Below are positions 58,200-64,000 of a stretch of DNA of 64,000 bases, one piece after another; the stretch's first letter is position 1, and every line of letters begins with the position of its first letter. The notes beneath the pieces are model-generated. The model was not told the DNA's origin. It searched no databases and was given only the letters and a program-made list of their open reading frames with translations. Made by a program: the position numbers and the translations under genes. Origin of the DNA: Dasypus novemcinctus (taxonomy: Eukaryota; Chordata; Mammalia; Cingulata; Dasypodidae); assembly GCF_030445035.2 (NCBI RefSeq), contig NC_080677.1, forward strand, positions 114,321,263-114,385,262. Reading direction: 5' to 3'.

Positions 58200-61100
58200 T
58201 CCATGGGGTAATACCTGAAACTCTGAGAGCAGTGGGGGTTACAAGGATAACAGTATGTGGGCCTGTCCAGGTAGACTGGAGAGGCTCCTTTTTACAGTCT
58301 TTTACCCAAACTAGGTCTCTGAGTAAGTATGGGTATACGGGTGGCCTAATGGAATGGGATCCTGAGACAGGACAGTTTTGTGTATTTGGGCCAGGGTTTT
58401 TCCCAACTGCTGGAGGGTAGAATCCTGACCAGTCTCTCCTAGGAGTCTGAGATTTCCCTTGAAGGTGTGAATAATTGGGGGTGGTTGTCCAAACAGAATT
58501 TCAAAAGATGAATAGCCTGAGGGCCCGGGGGTGCATCTGACTCTAATGAAGGCTAATGGTAGCAGATCTACTCACAGGAGGCCAGTGTCCTGACAGAACT
58601 TGGCTAAAGTGGTTTTGAGGGTTTGATTCACGCATTCCACTTTCCCTGAACTCTGGGGCCTATATGCTGTGTGAAGCTTCCATTTAATTCCTAACATTTT
58701 TGCTAGCTCTTGGATGATGGCTGCTACAAAGCTGGACCATTGTCACTGCCTATGGATAAGGGTACCCTGTGCCAGGGAACTATTTCTCAGAGCAAAGCTT
58801 TAGTTACTTCTCTTGCTTTTTCAGTGCAGGTGGGGAAAGCTTTGACCCAGATTGAGACGATGCACATTATTAGTATGTATCTATACCCTCGACTTGGTTT
58901 TATTTCTGTGAAGTTCATTGCTAAGTCTTCAACAGGGGCAGTTCCTGTGTGTTGGATGCCAGTCTGGGCCTGGCGACCTTGGGAGAGGTTGTTTTTAGCA
59001 CAACTTTGGCATCAGCATCAGCTACGGTGGTGCAGAGCAAGGTTATCTAGGCAATGTAGTAATATTTCCCGAGCAGGGCTCCTAAAACAGTCTTTCCCAG
59101 GTGGGTGAGCTGGTGGTATTGTTGATCAAGGGTGTAGGTGGCCCCCTTTGGGATGAAGACTCGGCCATCTGGGAGTAACCAGTTCCCCTCTGGGGTCTGG
59201 TGCCCTCCTTCTCTCTTTGCCTACTCCTGATCCTCCTGGGTATAGTTTAGATTTTAAATGTGTTGCCCTAAAAGTGACAGGTTAGGCATCCATGGCAGGG
59301 CTTGCAGTTTGAGGGCTTCCTTGGCTGCCCATCAACTGTTTCATTGGCTAGTGTATTTCCTTTAGTAACTGCATCTGTTCCCTTCTGATGTTTCTGACAA
59401 TGGATGACGGTGGCACGACTTGGCCTCTAGACTATCTCCAACAGTTGAAGGATTTCTTCTTTATTTTTGATTTCTCCTCCCCCTGCAGTTAGGAGTCACC
59501 TCTCTTTATAAATTGCTCCATGGATATGTACAGTAGTGAATGCATACTTAGAGTCAGTGTAAATGTTTACCGTTTGCCCAGCGTTCAGTTGTAGGGCCCG
59601 AGTTAGCGCCCAGAGTTCTGCTCACTGTGCAGACCATCCTTTAGGTAGGAGAGCTGCTTCTACTACTTATTCAGCTGTGGTGACTGCATATCCAACAAGC
59701 CTCTCTCCATCTCTGATAAAACTGCTGCTGTCTGTGAATAGCGTTTGATCTGGGCAAGGAAGTGGCCTGCCTGGAGGTTGGGGCGACTGCCATAACCTCT
59801 GTTACTTCTGCACAGTCATGTTCAGGAATTCCTCTTTTGTGGCAGGATTCAGGGTGTTCACAATTTCTACTGTTATCCTGGGGTTTTTACAAAGCAGACC
59901 TTGGTAATGGGTAAGCCTGGGGTTGGGTAGCCAATGGTGACCATATGAGTTCATAAAAGTGGTGATGATGTGCGGTACCAAGAGTGAGCTTGTTGGCTTC
60001 TTTGACAAGGGCTACTGTTGCTGCTAAAGGACTCAGGCAGGGAAGCCACCCAACAGCTACAGGATCTGTTTTGATAGATAGGCAATAGGTCTCTGCCAAG
60101 GGCCAACTGTTTGAGTGAGGATTCCTAGGGCCACCTTGTTTTTCTTGCACATGAACAGGTTAAAGTCCTGAGATACATCTGAAGTCCTAGGGCAGGGACC
60201 TGGCTGAGCGGTTTTTTAATTTCTTCAAAGGCTTTCTGTTGGATTATACTCCAGATGAGAGGTTATTTTTCCAGGCCTGTGAGGACTTCATAAAGGAGTT
60301 TAGCCATAGCTAAACTGGGGATCAAGAATGAGACAGAATCCTACCACCCCAGAAATTCACAGACCTTTCTTTTAGTGGTAGGTGTTGGGATAGTGCAGAT
60401 TACCTTCTTTTGTTCCAGTCCTAGTGTCTGGTGCCCTTTTGAGATGATGAATCCTAGATACCTAACCTATTGCTGGCAAATCTGAGCCTTTTTCCAAGAC
60501 ACTTTATAGCCATTTTGCGTTAGAAGTTGTAGAAGAGTCCAAGTTCCTTCCCAGCAATTTTTTTCTGTCTCACTAGCCAGGAAGAGGTCATCTACTACTG
60601 AAGAAGAGTACAGTTTGAGTTTTCCCATGGGTAGGTAGCCAGATCTGTCACCAAGGCTTCTCCAAATAGGGTGGGAGAGTTCTTTAAGCCCTGCTGGAGT
60701 CAAGTCCAAGTTAATTGAATCTTTTGTTGAGTCCTGAGATTCTCCCATTCAAAAGCAAATAGAGACAGGCTCTGGGGAGCTACCTGCAGGCAGAAAAAAG
60801 CATCCTTTAAATCCAAACAAGTAAACCAGGCAGCCCCAGGCAGTACCCCGTTAAGGTGTATGGGTTAGGAACTACTGGGTGCAGGGTGATTGTAGCATTG
60901 TTAGCAGCCTATAAATCTTGGATGGGTCAATATCCCATCCTGTCAGGTTTTTGCTGGCAGCAGTGGAGTGTTCCAGGGTGACTGGCATTCTATCAAGATC
61001 TCTTCTTTTCTTAGGTGGTTTATGTGTTTGACCATGCCTAATTGTGCCTCACAGGAGATTGCGTGTTGCCTTTGTTAGACCGGGATGGCCCCAGGTTTTA

Positions 61101-61543
61101 GGTCTATGATGAGAGGAGCATGGTTCCAAGCCATTCCTGGTGATTTCCTTTCAGTCCAGAACTCAGGGTATGGTTCTAATTGCCTCTCTGGAGTTTGACT
61201 TGAAGTTTCTTCTTTGTGTAGTCTCCATTCCTTGCTCTGGGGAATGGTGACATGGAGAGTGAGGCTGGTCCTGAGTTTTAAACTTGTTGATCCCTCAGGT
61301 CTAAAGGTGATCTGGGCTCCCAGTTTAGTTAGAAGGTCCTTGCCCAGCAGGGGAACTGGGCACTCAGGTAGATACAGAAATTCGTGGGTTACTTTATGGC
61401 CACCCAACTGGCAGGTTCTGGACTGGCAGAAAGGTCACTGGCTGGACTGATTTCCAGTTGCCCCTAAGATGTTAGCTGTCTTTCCACTAAAGGGGGCAAC
61501 TACTGAATATTCGGCTCCAGTATCTACCATGAAAGTCATTGGT
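58200..61543 (-). pseudogene. pol: ERV-D pol with protease end (broken)
   Basis: Minus strand: protease active site MVDTGA at 61513-61530, then a KDLLTKLGAQ segment in the 61075-61407 frame. RT shows a VDDL catalytic motif at about 60580-60595 and the connection HHWLPNPRLTHYQGLL near 59880-59940. RNase H has a TDSKYA motif near 59555. Integrase has core motifs near 58900 (AMNFTEIKP) and a DNGPA segment near 58725-58740. Stops and frameshifts are frequent. The reading order and motifs are class I. Confidence 0.85.
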
Positions 61544-61950
61544 TGGCGGCAGACTTGGCCCAGTGGTTAGGGCGTCCGTGTACCACATGGGAGGTCTGCA
61601 GTTCAAACCCCCGGCCTCCTTGATCTATGTGGAGCTGGCCCATGTGCAGTGCTGATATGGGCAAGGAGTGTCATGCCACGCAGGGGTGTCCCCTGCATAG
61701 GGGAGCCACACACACAAGGAGTGCAACCCATAAGGAGAGCCGCCCAGCGCGAAAGAAAGTGCAGCCTGCCCAGGAATGGTGCCGCACACATGGAGAGCGG
61801 ACACAACAGGATGATGCAACAAAAAGAAATACAGATTCCCCTGCCGCTGACAACAACAGAAGCAGACAAAGAAGAACATGCAGCAAATGGACACAGAGAA
61901 CAGACAACTGGGGTGGGGGGGGCAGGGAAGGGGAGAGAAATAAATAAAAA
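61544..61950 (+). mobile_element. DAS-III SINE at the ERV-D/ERV-C junction
   Basis: Complete head (61548 onward), body and a short tail 'aaataaataaaaa'. The left flank is ERV-D protease and the right flank is ERV-C env. No target-site duplication is visible, unlike most other DAS-III copies in the window. Frames of up to 193 codons here are SINE read-through. Confidence 0.9.
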
Positions 61951-62200
61951 TGTTCAAAAAAGTCCTAAAATTATTCAGAGAGCAAGAAATGAAAATTATG
62001 GAAGCCAATCCTGGCTCTCTTCTTTTGTATTTTTCCTCACCTTTAAAAGTTATACTAATACCCCTAATAACCCCACTAATAATTATTTTTCTCCTTCTCA
62101 TATGTGGCCCTTGTCTCCTACAGCTCCTCTCCTGATTCATCCACGGAGTTGTTCAAACCACCACCCAAGAATATGTAAATGGCGCCTTCCTGTTATGAGA
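61951..62200 (+). pseudogene. env: ERV-C env, C-terminal remnant
   Basis: Reads FREQEMKIMEANPGS, then a hydrophobic membrane segment (PLIIIFLLLICGPCLLQLL) to a TGA at 62133. Homologous-looking tail sequence continues for about 25 codons. It is the transmembrane-subunit end. The surface subunit, fusion peptide and ectodomain are absent from the window. Confidence 0.75.
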
Positions 62201-62395
62201 ACGACAATCAATAACCACCTCAGAGAGTAAAATCCCACCAGCTGGGCCACATGAGAAAGAAACCCCCATTTCCCCCTAAGAGCAGGAAGCAGCCAGAATG
62301 AGTCGACGCCCCCTTTCCTCCACCCTTCATGTGCGAGCCTGGCTGTTCACTTTAGACCTACTTTATTTTTTATTATTATAATCAAAACCCAGGAA

Positions 62396-62886
62396 AGACA
62401 GGACTAGGTCCCATCCCTAGCCCCCATAACAGCCACAACTTGCAGAAGCTGCAAGTTTATTATTAAACCCACCCCATTGTGAATGAGCGACCAACTGTTT
62501 ACTCAGAAGAAACCACGTCCTGGGCCTACATGTCCAGATACTGTTCTTTTCCTCACAAGAATAGACAAGCCACACCACACCACCAACCCCTCCCGCACCC
62601 CTAGAATTCACTGCCCCTAGCCCACTAGTCCCTAGCCATCCCTTTAGGCCCTCAGGTCTTACTAAGCCCAAACCCACTCCCACTAACCAAGCATGTTCCC
62701 GCCTATAGATGTTCTGTATAAATTCATGCCAGGAGCCGGCTGAAGTTTCTCTTCCGACCCCTACCATGCTGGTGGGAGGGTTGAAGTTTATTCCTCAGAC
62801 CCCCACCGTTGGGAGAGCTTCCCAATAAATTCTTTCCTGCAATCGCTGGTCTCCTCAACCCAATTGTCTCACCCCAACATCTAACA
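62396..62886 (+). repeat. ERV-C 3' LTR
   Basis: 491 bp partner of 51182-51702 with TATAAAT at 62717-62723 and AATAAA at 62824-62829, ending ATCTAACA. The first base pair reads AG where the 5' copy has TG. Confidence 0.9.
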
Positions 62887-62889
62887 TTT

Positions 62890-63245
62890 TCTAATTCATT
62901 TTATTCACACCTATGTGCCTTTGTATATGTAGTTCCTTTGGTTTGGGATAATTTTTCCCTGTTTCTTTGCCTGGAAATATCACCTCCTCGAAGTAGCCTT
63001 CTTTGGGACTTCCAGGCAAAATCTGTTGTCCTCTCCATCTTCAGTGTTCCCTAGCCCTTTGTTCTGTCAGCACTTTTTATCAAATATTCAAGTGTTGGGA
63101 TTATTCATTCACAGGATTACCCGCCCCATTAGACTCTGACCCCTGGGAGGCTGATTCTCTTATTCATCTTTGTATCTCCAGTCCCTAGTAGAGTGACATA
63201 GCAAGAGCACAATAAATCTTTATTGAATAAGTTAATAGATGAAGA
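62890..63245 (+). repeat. L2 LINE 3' end
   Basis: 'tttctttgcctggaa', 'cacctcctcgaagtagccttc', 'attcatctttgtatctccagt' and 'caataaatctttattgaataa' follow the L2 3' end in order. Confidence 0.75.
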
Positions 63246-63329
63246 AATTTAGAAAAATATGCATATGGAATAAAGCATTTACAAAGAAAATTAATTAGGG
63301 AAAATCACTTGTCTTGCAAAATGATTCTT

Positions 63330-63477
63330 CACTTTCAAATAAATACACTGTTCCTTTATACTTGGCCAAAACATGGAACATTATACAATAGTGAAAATGA
63401 ATGGGGTAAACTTTATGTGCTAATATGGACAGATTTCAAATTCATATTGTCGAGTGAGAAACAGCTGGTTGCAGAAT
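63330..63477 (+). repeat. L1M 3' fragment
   Basis: 'gtgctaatatggacagatttcaaa' and 'attgtcgagtgagaaa.agctggttgcagaa' are L1M 3' end sequence. It is cut at 63477 by the GC-rich element. Confidence 0.65.
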
Positions 63478-64000
63478 TGCGGTCACCCCTCGGGCTGAAG
63501 TGTGGTTTGCTGGCCTGGCGGGGGAGCAGCCGCGGCAGGCCAAGCCGCTGCCCCCATAATAGGGTGGCTGGTCGGTCTCACCGCCACCCCTGTAGGGAGC
63601 TCGGCATGGGCGCAGAGTGCCCTTGGGTCTCCCCTTCTCGGTAGCCATGCTTCCGCGGCCGCCCCTCCTCCCGGATGGCGCCACACGATGCCTTGTGGGG
63701 CGGCACCCTTCTTCTTCTTTCTCCCTGCGCAGGCGCAGGGCGGAAAAATCCAGTCTGCCCTTTTCCCTCCCCCTGACAGCAGCAACAGCCAGGCGTGGGC
63801 GGGAAACTCAAGTCTGCCCTCTACCCCAGCAACAGCAGCCACCAATCACTAAGCCCTGCCACTTCCCCCAGCAACAGCAACAGCCAATCCCTAATCACCA
63901 CCCCTCCCCCATCCAGTACCTCCCACTGACCTTTCACCAGCAACCAATCAGAACAGGGCGTGGCTTCGACCAATCAGCCTTCCCCAGCCCCTATAAAACT
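63478..64000 (+). promoter_or_regulatory. GC-rich CCAAT/TATA element: LTR U3 or CpG-island promoter (runs off the window)
   Basis: CpG-rich, unlike everything else in the window. It starts TG right at a break in L1 sequence. CCAAT boxes lie at 63842, 63884, 63944 and 63970, an NRF1-like TGCGCAGGCGCA at 63726-63737, and TATAAAA at 63992-63998. Short internal repeats occur ('cagtctgccctttt' / 'caagtctgccctct', about 58 bp apart, and 'cagcaacagc' several times). The TATA at the very end implies transcription to the right, beyond the window. Overlapping frames on both strands (to 120 codons) are compositional. Confidence 0.6.

Larger units (their letters stand above)
55992..61543 (-). mobile_element. 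ERV-D: minus-strand class I provirus, truncated at its 5' side
   Basis: Nested in ERV-C in opposite orientation. From right to left on the minus strand: protease, RT, RNase H, integrase, env, purine tract, 3' LTR. gag, PBS and the 5' LTR are missing. The sequence ends inside protease at about 61543, where a DAS-III SINE begins. All genes are broken. Confidence 0.85.
51182..62886 (+). mobile_element. ERV-C: plus-strand class I provirus, interrupted and deleted
   Basis: 5' LTR 51182-51702 and 3' LTR about 62396-62886. Own sequence covers 51182-55987 and 61951-62886. gag, a protease remnant, RNase H and integrase are followed, after the ERV-D insertion, only by the env C-terminus. Reverse transcriptase and most of env are absent. 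The LTRs differ clearly more than those of ERV-A, so it is older. The target duplication is not certain (CTTC on the left, TTTT/TTTC on the right). Confidence 0.85.

Noticed and set aside
61649-62230. 193-codon plus-strand open frame
   Set aside because: It runs from DAS-III SINE sequence into ERV-C env tail in an unrelated frame. Similar frames appear in every DAS-III copy.
63442-63852. Overlapping frames of 80-120 codons on both strands
   Set aside because: They arise from GC-rich composition with few stop codons and show no conserved domain.

Overview
The window is vertebrate, almost certainly xenarthran and most likely armadillo (Dasypus-like) nuclear DNA. Seven copies (six on +, one on -) of a roughly 410-430 bp tRNA-headed SINE match the armadillo DAS-III family as I know it. 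They begin near 4847, 19419, 31345(-), 33969, 46289, 48444 and 61544. A dimeric tRNA-type SINE sits at 16395-16795. I see no intact host protein-coding gene, no functional RNA gene and nothing prokaryotic. The window is a pile of nested retroelements plus two processed pseudogenes.

Layout. 1-11.3 kb: old repeats (L2-like, a hAT element with a perfect 8-bp target duplication, L1 3' ends, a 1.46-kb retroposon nested in an older repeat) with undescribed stretches between. 11.28-13.36 kb: an intronless, broken copy of RAD51AP1 with a target-site duplication, inside an old L1. 13.8-16.4 kb: AT-rich sequence I cannot assign. 16.9-33.8 kb: one full-length but dead L1 on +. Its 5' UTR carries two ~400-bp units and then about eleven ~108-bp tandem units. 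It is interrupted by two DAS-III SINEs and by a complete 7.9-kb betaretrovirus-like provirus (ERV-A, 21116-29016). 34.5-35.9 kb: an RPL9 processed pseudogene split by a 0.68-kb repeat. 36-41 kb: an old L1 cut by three further insertions, including a solo LTR.

41.1-47.9 kb: a minus-strand class I provirus (ERV-B) inserted in an L1 3' UTR with a 4-bp duplication. 51.2-62.9 kb: a plus-strand class I provirus (ERV-C) that has lost reverse transcriptase and most of env. Inside it lies an oppositely oriented, truncated class I provirus (ERV-D, 55992-61543). A DAS-III SINE lies exactly at the ERV-D/ERV-C junction. 62.9-63.25 kb is L2. From 63478 to the window end there is a GC-rich, CCAAT- and TATA-bearing element, either an LTR or a CpG-island promoter.

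The elements can be ordered by who interrupts whom: old L1/L2/MIR, then xenarthran repeats, L1 and class I ERVs, then ERV-A and the DAS-III SINEs. ERV-A LTRs differ by about 14 substitutions and one 1-bp indel over 440 bp by eye, so it is among the youngest insertions. All retroviral and L1 genes carry stops or frameshifts. The most notable structures are the L1 5'-UTR tandem array, the ERV-C/ERV-D/SINE chimeric junction, the well-preserved ERV-A env frame, and the GC-rich terminal element.
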